Part shown: piece by piece, positions 35,046-45,200 of the stretch | Layout of the letters: each line of letters begins with the position of its first letter | Position numbering within the stretch: position 1 is the stretch's first letter | Assembly: GCA_000824825.2 (NCBI GenBank) | Contig: LM655203.1 | Span: forward strand, 1-64,000 | Direction of reading: 5' to 3' | Origin: Mesorhizobium sp. ORS 3324 | GTDB taxonomy: Bacteria; Pseudomonadota; Alphaproteobacteria; Rhizobiales; Rhizobiaceae | Length of the DNA stretch: 64,000 nt | The notes under the pieces: model-generated | Seen by the model: only the letters and a program-made list of their open reading frames with translations | Databases searched by the model: none | What the model was told of the DNA's origin: nothing | Translations under genes and position numbers: made by a program

Positions 35046-37295
35046 ATGACCGCCGAAGCTCTCTTTCGCCGCCTTCCCCCCCAGCTCGTTGGCGGCTGGG
35101 AAATGGGATTGCTTACCCTCTTGGCGCTGATCTATCTCGGCGGCGCTGTCGTCAATCCGACGTTCTTCGGCTCGTCGGAGGCGTTCCATGCGCTGCTTCG
35201 CGACACCTCGCGGGTCGCCATCATCGCCGTCGGCATGACCTTCGTCATCATCGACAAGGACCTCGATCTTTCGGTCGGCTCCATCTATGGCCTTGTGGCC
35301 GTCGTCTTTGCCAGGCTGTTCGCGCCGAGCTTTGCCGATCTGGACATCGTCACATCGGTGATTGTCTGCGTCCTTCTCGGCGTCTTGATCGGCCTTGTTA
35401 ATGGCGTACTCGTTACCATTCTCAAAGTACCGGCGTTCATCGCCACGCTGACCACGTTGCTCATCGGCCGCGGCTTTGTGCTCGCGCTGACGCACGGGCA
35501 GGCGATCTACTATCCAGGCAAGGCGAAGGAGGCGCCTTTCTTCTTCTATCTCGGCGAAACGAACCTCTTCGGCTTCAACAACCAGATCATATTCTTCGCC
35601 GTCGTCGCCGTGATCGGCGCATATGTCCTCGCCAACACCCGTTGGGGCTACGAGACCTTTGCGACCGGCGGCAACGAGCAGGCAGCGGTCTACGCCGGCA
35701 TATCTACCAGCTGGGTGCGCATACGCGCCTATCTGCTCTCGTCGCTCTGCGCCACCGTCGCCGGCCTGCTTTCAGCCGCCCAGGACAAGGGCGTAACCCC
35801 GCTTTACGGGGTGAGTGGCGAACTCACCGTTATCGCCGCAGTGATCATCGGCGGCGCTTCGATCCTCGGCGGTCGCGGCCGTGTTGCCGGGTCCTGCCTC
35901 GGCGCTACGCTGGTCGTGCTGCTCGACAAGGTGCTGCGGGAGGGCTTGCCGATCACACGCACCATCAAGATCGGGGAGGAGGAGGTGACGGTCAACGCCG
36001 TCTACTCCCTGCCGGTGGGTGCGGTGCCGGTCTTCCTCGGGCTGCTGCTTGTCGTCGCCGTGCTGATTGAACCCTATCTCATCCGCCGCCAGGTAGCGGC
36101 GCGGCTCTGGGCATGGCTGCGTGGCAAGCCGCCGCCGCCCGCCTTCGAGATTGGCGGCGTCGCGCTCGAGGGCGTCGTGACAAAGGGCGCGATGGCGACT
36201 GACATCGCGCTGTCGGCAACCGGGTTCGGCAAGTTCCTCGCCCGGCGCGATGCCCTCGCCGTCATCCTGACGGTGGTGCTGTGGCTCACGGGTCTCTTCC
36301 TCAGGCCGGATTACTGGTGGAATCTGTCGAACACTTTCGCGATCCTGCTCAACTACACCGAGCTGGCGCTGATCACGGTGGGGCTCACCTACGTCATCGC
36401 GGCCGGCGATATCGACCTCTCTGTCGGAGCGGTACTCGCGCTCGCCGGCAGTGCCGCAGCCTATTTCCTGAAGGTTCTGGGCGCCGATCCCGTCACCGCC
36501 ATCGCGATGGGTCTGCTGGCTGGAATGATCGCTGGCCTTATCAACGCCATCGTTGCGGTCGGCCTGAAGCTACCGGCCTTCATCGCCACGCTTGGGATGT
36601 TCTATATCGCCCGCGGCCTCGCCGCATGGTTCGTCGCTGGCCAGCAGCTAACCGGCTGGCCGGAGGGCTACAACCTGCTTGGCCGCAAAGTGAACGACAT
36701 CCTCCTTCACTTCGGCATCCTGCTTCCGGATGGCATCCTCAGAACGCTCGCCGAGGTGGTCAGCGTGCAGACGGTGTGGATGATCTTGGTCGCCCTGATT
36801 GCCGGCATTGTGCTCGCCTACACACCGTTTGGGCAAAAGGTCTATGCGACTGGCGGCAACATCCGCGCCGCCGCCTATGCCGGCATTAACACAAACCGGA
36901 CGCGCTTCATCTCGCTCATGCTGTCGGCGTTCTGCGCGACCATGGCCGGTCTGATCAACGTGGCCTATTTCCGAAGCTTCAACCCGGTTGCGGGCCAGTT
37001 CCGCGAGCTTGACGCTATCGCATCTGTGATCATCGGCGGCGGCTCAATCTTCGGCGGCTACGGCACCATGCTGGGCTCTCTCGCCGGTGCTGCGGTGATC
37101 ACCCTCGTTCGGACGCTCCTGCAGCTCAATGTCCAGGGCTTGAGCATGCCGCAGCATTGGATCAACGTCTTCATTGGCATCATCCTGATTGCCGCCGTGC
37201 TGATCGACATCTGGGTGCGCCAGGCCAACATCTTCGGTCGCCTCCGAGCTCGCCTCGCGCGACGCGCACGAATGCCGGAAACCACTCATGCCTGA
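35046..37295 (+). CDS. Fused double permease of a sugar-type ABC importer
   Basis: 749 residues holding two complete BPD_transp_2 (RbsC-like) permeases, ~20-345 and ~395-735, joined by a ~50-residue cytosolic linker. Each half carries the family signatures: IDLSVGSIYG/IDLSVGAVLA-type motif, VPAFIATLTTLLIGRG / LPAFIATLGMFYIARG, YAGI(S/N)T and AAVIIGGASILGGRG / ASVIIGGGSIFGGYG. Usually these permeases are separate and work as a dimer, so the fusion supplies both halves in one chain. The two halves are clearly diverged. It overlaps the ATPase gene by eight bases. Confidence 0.88.
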   Translation: MTAEALFRRLPPQLVGGWEMGLLTLLALIYLGGAVVNPTFFGSSEAFHALLRDTSRVAIIAVGMTFVIIDKDLDLSVGSIYGLVAVVFARLFAPSFADLDIVTSVIVCVLLGVLIGLVNGVLVTILKVPAFIATLTTLLIGRGFVLALTHGQAIYYPGKAKEAPFFFYLGETNLFGFNNQIIFFAVVAVIGAYVLANTRWGYETFATGGNEQAAVYAGISTSWVRIRAYLLSSLCATVAGLLSAAQDKGVTPLYGVSGELTVIAAVIIGGASILGGRGRVAGSCLGATLVVLLDKVLREGLPITRTIKIGEEEVTVNAVYSLPVGAVPVFLGLLLVVAVLIEPYLIRRQVAARLWAWLRGKPPPPAFEIGGVALEGVVTKGAMATDIALSATGFGKFLARRDALAVILTVVLWLTGLFLRPDYWWNLSNTFAILLNYTELALITVGLTYVIAAGDIDLSVGAVLALAGSAAAYFLKVLGADPVTAIAMGLLAGMIAGLINAIVAVGLKLPAFIATLGMFYIARGLAAWFVAGQQLTGWPEGYNLLGRKVNDILLHFGILLPDGILRTLAEVVSVQTVWMILVALIAGIVLAYTPFGQKVYATGGNIRAAAYAGINTNRTRFISLMLSAFCATMAGLINVAYFRSFNPVAGQFRELDAIASVIIGGGSIFGGYGTMLGSLAGAAVITLVRTLLQLNVQGLSMPQHWINVFIGIILIAAVLIDIWVRQANIFGRLRARLARRARMPETTHA

Positions 37296-38070
37296 CACAA
37301 CATCGCCTGCACCGATCGTGGAAATGCGGGGCATCGAAAAGGCCTTCGGGGCCGTGCAGGCGCTGCGCAAGGTCGATCTGGTGCTTTATCCCGGGGAGAT
37401 CCTTGGCCTGGTCGGCGACAACTCGGCCGGCAAGTCGACGCTCATGAAGATCCTGACTGGCGCCTATCAGCGCGATGCCGGCGAAATCTTGGTCGCCGGC
37501 CAATCCGTGCACTTCAGGAGTCCGCATGAGAGCCGCGACGCCGGCATCGAGATGATCTACCAGGATTTCGCTCTTTGCGGGAACATGGATGTCGGCCAGA
37601 ACATCTTTCTCGGCCGCTGGCCTCGCAAAGGCCCCTTCGTCAATCGCCGCAAAATGTACGCCGAGGCCGACCGCGTATTGAAGCGGCTCAAGGTCGACGT
37701 GAATTCCGTCTTCCAGAAGGTCGAGAGCCTGTCTGGCGGCCGCCAGCAATCCGTGGCGATCGCCCGCGCTATCTCGTTCGAGCCACGCGTCGTGATCCTC
37801 GACGAACCAACCGCCAACCTCTCGGTGATGGCGACCGATCGGCTCCTCGAGACCATGTTGGAACTGAAAAAGCAAGGCGTCGCCCAGATCATCATCTCGC
37901 ATCGGCTTGTCGATATATTCGCAGTGGGCGACCGTGTGATGGTGCTCAAGCGCGGAGAGAACGTCGGCGACCGCCACATCAGGAACACCGACGAGCATGA
38001 GGTCCTGGAGATAATCGTCTCTGGCACTCGGGAGAGGGCGCTTACGGCCGATCAGGCAAGGGCAATCTGA
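37288..38070 (+). CDS. Sugar-type ABC ATPase, single domain
   Basis: 260 residues, one nucleotide-binding domain: Walker A GDNSAGKST, Q loop MIYQDFALCGNM, signature LSGGRQQSVAIARAI, Walker B VVILDEPTANLSV, H loop IISHRLVDIF. Relatives such as RbsA have two fused domains (~500 residues); a single-domain form is known in FrcA-type systems. Here it should dimerise under the fused permease. In the Walker A the usual GENGAGKST is GDNSAGKST, as in FrcA-like proteins. Confidence 0.88.
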   Translation: MPDTTSPAPIVEMRGIEKAFGAVQALRKVDLVLYPGEILGLVGDNSAGKSTLMKILTGAYQRDAGEILVAGQSVHFRSPHESRDAGIEMIYQDFALCGNMDVGQNIFLGRWPRKGPFVNRRKMYAEADRVLKRLKVDVNSVFQKVESLSGGRQQSVAIARAISFEPRVVILDEPTANLSVMATDRLLETMLELKKQGVAQIIISHRLVDIFAVGDRVMVLKRGENVGDRHIRNTDEHEVLEIIVSGTRERALTADQARAI

Positions 38071-38314
38071 CCGACGTCCGCTATTGGGAGAGGTGCGCGC
38101 CATAGCCTTTGATTTTGTTGCTGAAACTTGCCGCCGGCCCCCCTGCGGTGAAGCGACCCGGACCGAGCCGGGGCGCCACGGCTCGAAGTTGATCGGGGAG
38201 CGCCGCAGCCAACTCGACGCCCCAAGCTCTGCGAAGGTGTCGTTTCCGACACCACCAAACTTGGACAGGCCGACACAACCCCTCGACGGGGCCGCTAAGT
38301 AGCGAGATCCATCA

Positions 38315-39007
38315 CTACTCAGTCAGCCTACCACTGCGGTGCCCAAGCGCCTGCCTGGCCGCGTACATGGTCGGCGAGCGCTTGCCGGGAAGGTTAGCCT
38401 CAAGAACAAGTTGTTCGACAAAGCCTTGGTTCATTTCGAACTCGACGCATTTGTCCAGTTTATCAACGATCCAGACAGCATAACCTTCGTCTTCTTTCAA
38501 TTTGTAGTCAGAGTCATCCTTTGGGATCTCCCATTCTGGGAATTTATTTAAAAGCATTATCTTGGGTTTTGGTAAGTCAAATGTATGACCTTCGTAGGCA
38601 TAACCGACGATCAATCCGCAAGAAAGCTCTTTCTCTGGCTTGTTGCCCAGCATATATGTATCTGTAGTCGCAGTCACAACGGCTGTGCCGAATTCCTTCA
38701 TATCCAATTTAATACTGAAGCTAACTCTTATCGCTATATGAGGAAAATTGCCTATGCCGAGAATTACGCCGCGGCGGGCCTTATTCGATGTGGCTTTCTT
38801 AAGTTGCTCTTTCGCTGCGTTGATGTCCCGTTCGTCGGCGTCAACGTCATCTGCTGCTTGGACATAAATGTTGGTGTCTGAGATTTCGCTGGCCTGTCCG
38901 GGAAAGGAAATACCAATTTCCGCTTCAATTCCGTAGAGCCTGACCTGCGTTGCATTATATGCCCCGTTGGGGAATGTCAGTGTCGGACGGTGATAGTCGT
39001 CGCTCAT
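38315..39007 (-). CDS. Unrecognised 230-residue protein in YcaO/TfuA locus
   Basis: 230 residues, no signal peptide or membrane helix and no family I recognise. It looks beta-rich (YNATQVRLYGIEAEIGISF, VSFSIKLDMKEFGTAVVTAT) with one charged helix (DADERDINAAKEQLKKAT). Two Cys, in ELSCGLIVG and DKCVEF. The DNA is less GC-rich than the neighbours, suggesting transfer. A very strong ribosome site (GAGGAGG) lies 6-7 bases before ATG 39007. Last gene of the YcaO/TfuA group, 29 bases after the HExxH gene. It could be a substrate, effector or partner; none can be shown from sequence. Confidence 0.75.
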   Translation of the reverse strand: MSDDYHRPTLTFPNGAYNATQVRLYGIEAEIGISFPGQASEISDTNIYVQAADDVDADERDINAAKEQLKKATSNKARRGVILGIGNFPHIAIRVSFSIKLDMKEFGTAVVTATTDTYMLGNKPEKELSCGLIVGYAYEGHTFDLPKPKIMLLNKFPEWEIPKDDSDYKLKEDEGYAVWIVDKLDKCVEFEMNQGFVEQLVLEANLPGKRSPTMYAARQALGHRSGRLTE

Positions 39008-39036
39008 GATGGTCCTCCTCGCTTTGGCAATTCAGT

Positions 39037-40236
39037 TCATGAAATTTCTCGCCATCTGAAGTTTTCTTCGAACTTTTCGCGCAACGCCGGCGCGATGCGA
39101 CCGCCGGCTTCGGTTACGGCCATCGCGGCATTCTCAAATGTCAGATCGTCCGCTTCGAGGCTGGACCAGGTCCGGGCAAGGGTTAGCGCCACATCGTCAC
39201 GCGCCCGGGTCAGCGCGCTCTTGAACAGGAACGGCCTGGCACGGAAGGCCAGCGTCGTGAAATCCGAGATGCGGCGCATGGCGGCCTCGTCGATATCCCT
39301 GATGTCGATATCGAGAAGCCGCTCGTCGGCCAGTCCATCAGCCACGAGATTCGCGTGATAGGTGTCTACGATGGTATCGAATACCGCCCCCGTGAAAGGC
39401 CGCGACCTGTCATGGATTTCGTCGGAGACTTCAGACATGCGGCGCGAATTGCTGGCGAGGCGAATCTGCCGGTCACCGATCAGTTCGGCGATGCGGTTGA
39501 GCTCGTTGAGGATGAGGAGATTGCCATTGCAGTGGCGCAGCAGCCGGTCGAGACCGCTGTCGAAATGCAGGAAAGACAACAGCGACGTAATATCGGCGCT
39601 CGCCTCATGGAACGACGCGAAGTCGCCGGTCTTCAAGCCATTTGTCGGCACGCCAAAAAGGGAAAACAAAATCGCATGGCCGACCTCATGCGCAATCGTA
39701 TCGAAGTTGAGGGCATAAGGATAATTTCGACCGTCGGGCGCCTTGTCCGCGCCGAGTTCCAGATAACCATAGCCGGACTGGGCGTTGTTCCAGTCGACCC
39801 ACGGGATGATCTCCAGCCGCTCATAGGTTTCGGCGAAGTACCAGGTAATCGGCCGCCCAAGGTAGCTTTCCCATATGTCCAGGACCCGGCTGACTGCGCC
39901 GAAGGCGTGTGCCGCCAGGAACTGACGTGAATTCAATGAAATCTGGTCGAAGTGACCGTCGTAGGCGGGTTCCGCCGGCGGAAAGACCTCGCCAACGAAG
40001 GGCGGCAGATAGGGATATTCGTAAGGTTCCTTGTCGAGAACCGGATCGCGGACATAGATGCGATGATCCTCCGGACCGGGGCGTAGCCGGCCCGGCGGGG
40101 TCGATATCCAGACGGTCTCGGGTGTACCGTAATCGGCAAGGTGGGGCACCTGAGGAAATAGCAGGAAGCGCGTGCCGACAGAGCGACTTTGGTCGCTGGA
40201 CCGATCGAGCGTCCCCAGTAGCTCAGCCCCTCTCAT
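39037..40236 (-). CDS. Thermolysin-like HExxH protein in YcaO/TfuA locus
   Basis: 399 residues without a signal peptide. Zinc-protease motif IAHEVGHAILF (His183, Glu184, His187), and FHEASADITSLL 23 residues on (Glu211), which fits the gluzincin third-ligand pattern seen in M4 enzymes (NEAxSD). Upstream, YGYLELGADKAPDGRNYPYALNFDT precedes the motif. The C-terminal half is mostly helical. Cytosolic HExxH proteins in RiPP loci often cut leader peptides, so maturation of the locus product is a reasonable guess. The ribosome site is weak. Upstream 40237-40302 is AT-rich and may hold a separate promoter. Confidence 0.75.
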   Translation of the reverse strand: MRGAELLGTLDRSSDQSRSVGTRFLLFPQVPHLADYGTPETVWISTPPGRLRPGPEDHRIYVRDPVLDKEPYEYPYLPPFVGEVFPPAEPAYDGHFDQISLNSRQFLAAHAFGAVSRVLDIWESYLGRPITWYFAETYERLEIIPWVDWNNAQSGYGYLELGADKAPDGRNYPYALNFDTIAHEVGHAILFSLFGVPTNGLKTGDFASFHEASADITSLLSFLHFDSGLDRLLRHCNGNLLILNELNRIAELIGDRQIRLASNSRRMSEVSDEIHDRSRPFTGAVFDTIVDTYHANLVADGLADERLLDIDIRDIDEAAMRRISDFTTLAFRARPFLFKSALTRARDDVALTLARTWSSLEADDLTFENAAMAVTEAGGRIAPALREKFEENFRWREIS

Positions 40237-40302
40237 TTCAATACATTAGCAAATTGGCATACGTATTGTAAATTGAGATTGAGAATTCTCGCCCTGATGC
40301 TT

Positions 40303-41043
40303 TCAAACCTCCAACCCGGCTTCGTCGAGATCCTTCAAGAAAGCCGCCGTCAATTGAAAATCCGTCAGGGGTGCGGGCTGCTTGAATAAACCGTGATGCA
40401 ATAGCCGGAGTGCATCACGCGCATCCTGCTTCTTTTGCTGAACGAAAGCTGCGGCGAGGATCTCCTGATATTTCTCGACAACGAGATCACCTTCGCATGA
40501 CAAGGCGTCACGAACCATGCGGGCGAGCGTGCGCTCGCGAAAATTGAGAGCTTGCGCGGCGCGCTCCAGGCTGGTCCGGTATTCATCCGAAATGATGCCT
40601 CGACGGCTGGCTCTGCGAACCGTCATGCGAAGATCGATCAGGGCGTGGGTCATGGGCGCGGAATTTACCTCCCATGGTCCGTGCAGCACGGCCACCGCAT
40701 CGTCAGGCGCAAACGCAAAACGACGATACCACCGGTAGATGAGCCCCACTCCCTGCATGTATGGAAAAAGTTCCGCAGCGCGAAGAGCCCCTATGCTCGC
40801 TGCGCCTATTACCGGAACACCTTTCGCGATTGCCCAAAGGATTTCCTTGTGCCTGACCGCCGGCTCCGACTGAAAGCCGCCGTCGATGATGACTATCGCA
40901 CTCGGATCAAAATGCTGCACAGCCGCAATGATCGAACCCTGCACAGCCGGCGGAAGGCAGATCGCCTCCACCACTTCCAGCACTTCGCTGTGTGACAGGG
41001 TGGGACCCGCAAAGACCAGCTTCGGACGCATTCGCCTAGCCAT
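40303..41043 (-). CDS. tfuA: TfuA-like protein
   Basis: 246 residues. KLVFAGPTLSHSEV, GSIIAAVQHFDPSAIVIIDGGFQSEPAVRHKEILWAI, GVPVIGAASIGALRAAEL and the later DDAVAVLHGP are the conserved TfuA core, first described beside trifolitoxin genes in Rhizobium. TfuA works with YcaO, in several systems to form backbone thioamides by helping to deliver sulfide. The ATG overlaps the YcaO gene by eight bases, as in most YcaO-TfuA pairs. Confidence 0.92.
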   Translation of the reverse strand: MARRMRPKLVFAGPTLSHSEVLEVVEAICLPPAVQGSIIAAVQHFDPSAIVIIDGGFQSEPAVRHKEILWAIAKGVPVIGAASIGALRAAELFPYMQGVGLIYRWYRRFAFAPDDAVAVLHGPWEVNSAPMTHALIDLRMTVRRASRRGIISDEYRTSLERAAQALNFRERTLARMVRDALSCEGDLVVEKYQEILAAAFVQQKKQDARDALRLLHHGLFKQPAPLTDFQLTAAFLKDLDEAGLEV

Positions 41044-42193
41044 GCAACAGCGGCATCAAGGCCGGTATGACGATCCTGACGACCGACAGGTCGTCGAGCG
41101 GTCTCGTGTCGAGCTGAATCCTGTACACTGTATCGATTCCTGCGCCCTCGATCTGTGCGAAAAGGGCGGACATCCTATCTCCCGTGCTGGTGCTATCCTG
41201 CCCAGCAATCGCATGGAAATGAACCTCGCGAGGGCCGTCGGACAGGAGGCGTCGGTGCGCCGCAATTTTTTGCCAATCCGGATATTTGGGATAGAACGCG
41301 CGTGTCAGGTCGTCACGGGCGCCGGAGATCGCCGTCAGTCGCGACTGCGCCGCCTCGTAGATTGCGTGAGCGATCGCGGACGCGGCATCGAAACCTGCAG
41401 CCGAGCCCTCAGCTGGGTGGTGAAGAATTGCGGTTTCCGGTGGCCGATCCTCCATGAGATGGCACCAGATCACCGGCAGCCCCAGCGGTGAGGGGGCCTG
41501 CCAAAGCCCTACCAGCAGGCCTTTGGTTTCCAGGCTTTCGAGAAGGCTCGCAACTGTCGGATCGTCGATCGTTCTCGGTTCAATTCGACGGCGCTGGAAA
41601 AAGCCATGGATTCGCTCCGCCCGCGTGAGCGCGTCGCGCTCGATGCATTCCATTATCCCGTGCAGGGTGGAGTCCGTTTCCTCGAAGGACGCCGCCAGGC
41701 CGGACGTCGATGAAGCGAAGATTTCCTCTTGCGGCCGCGGGGGGAATACGTAGGCAGTGTGCACGAGCTCGAAGGGGACCCAATCCTGCAGACCGCCCTT
41801 GAGGATATTCTCGGCATCAATCCACGCTATCTCTCTGCTGCGCCAGCCCGGGTCGACGCCAGGCTGGAGATGGGCTTCGAATCTTTCGGGAGGGATATTC
41901 AGAGAGTCCGCGGAGGCCGCGATGGGGTCGTAGTGCGCCAAGCGCTCGGCAAAGTAGGACTCTGCGGTCTCGAGAATGGCCGATACCGCAGCTTCGGTTC
42001 TGGTCGGCCCCTTGCCTTGCGAAACGGAATTTAGAAGGGAGAGAGGCCTGACCGCCTGAACCACGGGTATGTCGAGCACGTCGAGACCTGTGATGTCTGC
42101 AATCCGTGTGATGCCCAAGAGCTCGCGCATCGTCATTAGCCGCTTGAGCGCTTCGTGCGGCGGCGGACCCGAGCGCTCGTATCGTTCCAGCAT
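41036..42193 (-). CDS. YcaO-domain protein (TfuA-associated)
   Basis: About 385 residues. SVSQGKGPTRTEAAVSAILETAE near the start of the domain, STLHGIMECIERDAL and AIYEAAQSRLTAISGARDD hold the Glu and Arg residues of the YcaO ATP-binding site. YcaO enzymes phosphorylate an amide oxygen so that sulfide or a Cys/Ser/Thr side chain can attack. The C terminus (IPALMPLLHG) lacks the PxPxP end usual in azoline-forming members, which favours thioamidation. ATG 42193 is preferred to the frame start at 42340, whose extra residues look non-coding. The preceding gene ends 29 bases upstream. Confidence 0.9.
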   Translation of the reverse strand: MLERYERSGPPPHEALKRLMTMRELLGITRIADITGLDVLDIPVVQAVRPLSLLNSVSQGKGPTRTEAAVSAILETAESYFAERLAHYDPIAASADSLNIPPERFEAHLQPGVDPGWRSREIAWIDAENILKGGLQDWVPFELVHTAYVFPPRPQEEIFASSTSGLAASFEETDSTLHGIMECIERDALTRAERIHGFFQRRRIEPRTIDDPTVASLLESLETKGLLVGLWQAPSPLGLPVIWCHLMEDRPPETAILHHPAEGSAAGFDAASAIAHAIYEAAQSRLTAISGARDDLTRAFYPKYPDWQKIAAHRRLLSDGPREVHFHAIAGQDSTSTGDRMSALFAQIEGAGIDTVYRIQLDTRPLDDLSVVRIVIPALMPLLHG

Positions 42194-42222
42194 GGAAGTT
42201 CCCGATCTCCCGGTCGCGCGGG

Positions 42223-45200
42223 CTAGTGGCGCAGGCTCGGTTCTCGATTGACGAACAGCGCCGCGCCTTGTTCGATGGCTGATTTCGCCAGGCCGACGCG
42301 ACTGCGGTACTGCCGGGATAGTTCCTCTGACACGCCCCATGTCCTGAGCATCTCGTATGCATTGAGCAGGATTGGGACCGCATTTTGCTCATCGGCGATA
42401 GCCAGGCTTTTGGACAGCGCGGCAACAACTTCCATCCCTGATGAACCTCTAAGCAGAAGGAGATGGGCCTTTCGCCGATAGAGTTCGGCGAGCCAAGACA
42501 GACTGCCGCCTGCTTCGGCTTCCGCAGCCGCTGAAGAGACAAGCGCGAGGGCCTCGTCAGTCTCGCCGGTCCGGGCCAGAAGCTCCGCCAGCATGCCGTA
42601 GTAGACAGGATAGTCCTCCGGCGTCTGGAGTTCGGCGTGGATTGCGAGGCCCTCCTTGATCTGGTCCCTGCCTTGCTCAACCCGAGCAGCATTTCCTTCG
42701 CACCAGCCTTCGAGAATTTGCGCCAAGGCGGCAAGGGAGGGCAGATGGTGGCGCTTCGTCAATTCCCGGATATCGGCGATGACGCCTCGCAGCGCCGAGA
42801 AATCGCGGCGATAGCAATCAAGCATCGCTTCGTTGATGTAGACATGGGCGATACTACCAACATGCGCCGTTTGCATTGCCCAGCGCCTGGCTTCAGCCAA
42901 TGACCGAACCGCGCTTGCGGCCCGGCCGGTAAACCATTGAGAGAGGCCCCTATGCGACAGGCCGCAGACCCTGGCGTCATGGCCGCCGAACAGAGTCGCA
43001 TTCCCTGGCCTTTGGCCCGTCCCATAGCGCGCAAGTCCTTCGTCGACCGCCGCTATGCAGTTTTTGTGATGCCCAAGATTGAATTCGATTGCCCAAACAC
43101 AGTGTCTGGCCTGAAACTGCACTTCGGGGTCGTCGACGTCCCTCAGGTCGGCAAGGACGGCCTGTGCGCGTTCCCCGTCGATGGTGGGACCGGTGAACCA
43201 CCAACCCCAGTAGATCGGAAACCACTTCGCACGCTCGGCGAGTGGCCGCCGCCTGGCGATCTCCACCCCGTCCTCGTAAAGTTTGCGGGCCGGCAGTGAG
43301 TTTGGACCTTCCGTGGCTGTAAGTACCGGCCCGAGCGGCATCATCGCGGCGAGGCGCAAAACATCCTGCTTGTCCGGCCTTCTCACGCGCTGGCAAAGGG
43401 TCATGGCATGGTCGAGGATCTGTCTCGCCTCGGCCATTGCAGAGCGGTCGTAACTTTCCCGCCCGGCTGCGATGAACTCATCGATTGCTTCCTCGATAAG
43501 GCCAGCGCGCTCAGCATGTTCCGCCAATTCAGCCGTACCTAGCCATGGGCACAGATTTCGGTCGCGGCCGACAGCGGAGAAAAGCGACTGATGGAGGGCC
43601 TGCCGTCTCCTCCGCAGCAATGCATTGTAGATTGTCTCCCGGACCAGGGCATGACGAAATCCATAGTCGGGCTCGCCGGAGGGCCTCACTCGGATCAGGA
43701 ATCTCGCCTCGATGAGGGTGTCCAGTGCATTCCCGATCGTCTCGTCACTGTGTTCCGGCAGCAGCTTCCGGAGCAATCCCAGATTGAAACGATTGCCGGC
43801 GACGGCGGCCGCTCGTGCCACGTCTTTTGCAGGGCCCAAGGCTTCCAGCCTGGCTTCAAGGATGCCTTCAAACACCGATATCCGGCTTGATGAGCCGGCT
43901 GGCGCAAGGCGATCCGTTATGGAGGCTGCGTCCTCGGCGATCCATTGGCAGATTTCCTCGATGAAAAGAGGCACGCCCCCGGTTACCTCCTCTACCATGC
44001 CAATGAGTTCCGAATGCGCGGCTGACCCGATTTCCGGCCGAATGGCCATGATGGCCTGTCGTGTTTCGTCGCGATCGAGCGGCTTCAGAGTAATATGCGG
44101 CAAGTCCCGGAACCCTGAATAAGTCTCGGATCCAGGTCGTGCAGTCATTATGAGAAGCACGGGTACACGATGAATGAAGAGGGCGAGTTCCGCCAGCAAT
44201 TGCCTCGACGTGAGGTCGATCCAATGTATGTCTTCGACCACTAGGATGAGCGGTCCGCGTTCGCATATGGCTTCGATGCTTCTGCGAACCGCCCAGGCGG
44301 CTTTCTCCCGGATGACCTTGAGATCAGCTTCCTTCAGAGTGGGATTCGATCCTTCAGCCCCAAGCAGAAACGAGAAGATGTCGACCACTTCGTCATCGTG
44401 AACGCTTTGATTTGCGAAGACCTCCGCTACGTCTGAAGCCTCCAGCCGACCCTCTTTGCCGGCTAGGTCACTCCGAACATTTTGCAGCAGGGGATAAAGG
44501 GCCGAGTGGGAGCCGCCGGGCTGACATTGAAAAAGCAGTAATTTTGCCCGCTGAAAGCGTGTCCTCTTGCGGACTTCATAAACCAGGCGGGACTTGCCGA
44601 TGCCGGCCTCACCCTGAACTAAAATGACGCTGCCCTTGCCGGCGACGGCATCATGCCAACGGGCGGCGATGGTGGCCAGTTCGTCCCCACGGCCTATGAA
44701 CGTATTGTTCAAGCGCCCGAAGGCGAAGAAGCGGTCAACGTCCCGCTTGTGGCTGATGGCACGCCAGGTCCGCTCCGGCTCCGCGAAACCCTTGATAGTG
44801 TGAATGCCACCAAAACTGAAAACGTGGGACCGCCGCGCCAGATTTCGGGTCTCGTCGGACACCAATATTGCATCCGGCTGAGCCATAGCTTGGAGCCGCG
44901 TCGCCATGGCCAAGGCAGGGCCCGTGACGCTGGCATGCGCCGGGTCACCGCCGTCGCCGTGAACGAGGGTCACGGATGTGGCAATCCCGACCCGAACGTG
45001 TAGGTCCGTATGGTCTTTCTCCAGCCCGACCCGCTTGCACGCTTCAATGATTTCAAGTCCTGCCCGGATCGCTTGCGAGGCCGCGTCCTTTGCCTCCATC
45101 TCTGCTGGAAAAAGTGCGACACCGCCGTCGCCGGCCTCGCTCACGATAACGCCCGAGTACGATGATATCGCCTGTCCTGCCTCACGCCTGAAGGCCGACA

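Noticed and set aside
18196-38120. 14-base match CTTTGATTTTGTTG at 18196 and 38107
   Set aside because: Several 14-base matches are expected by chance in 64 kb; flanks do not align.
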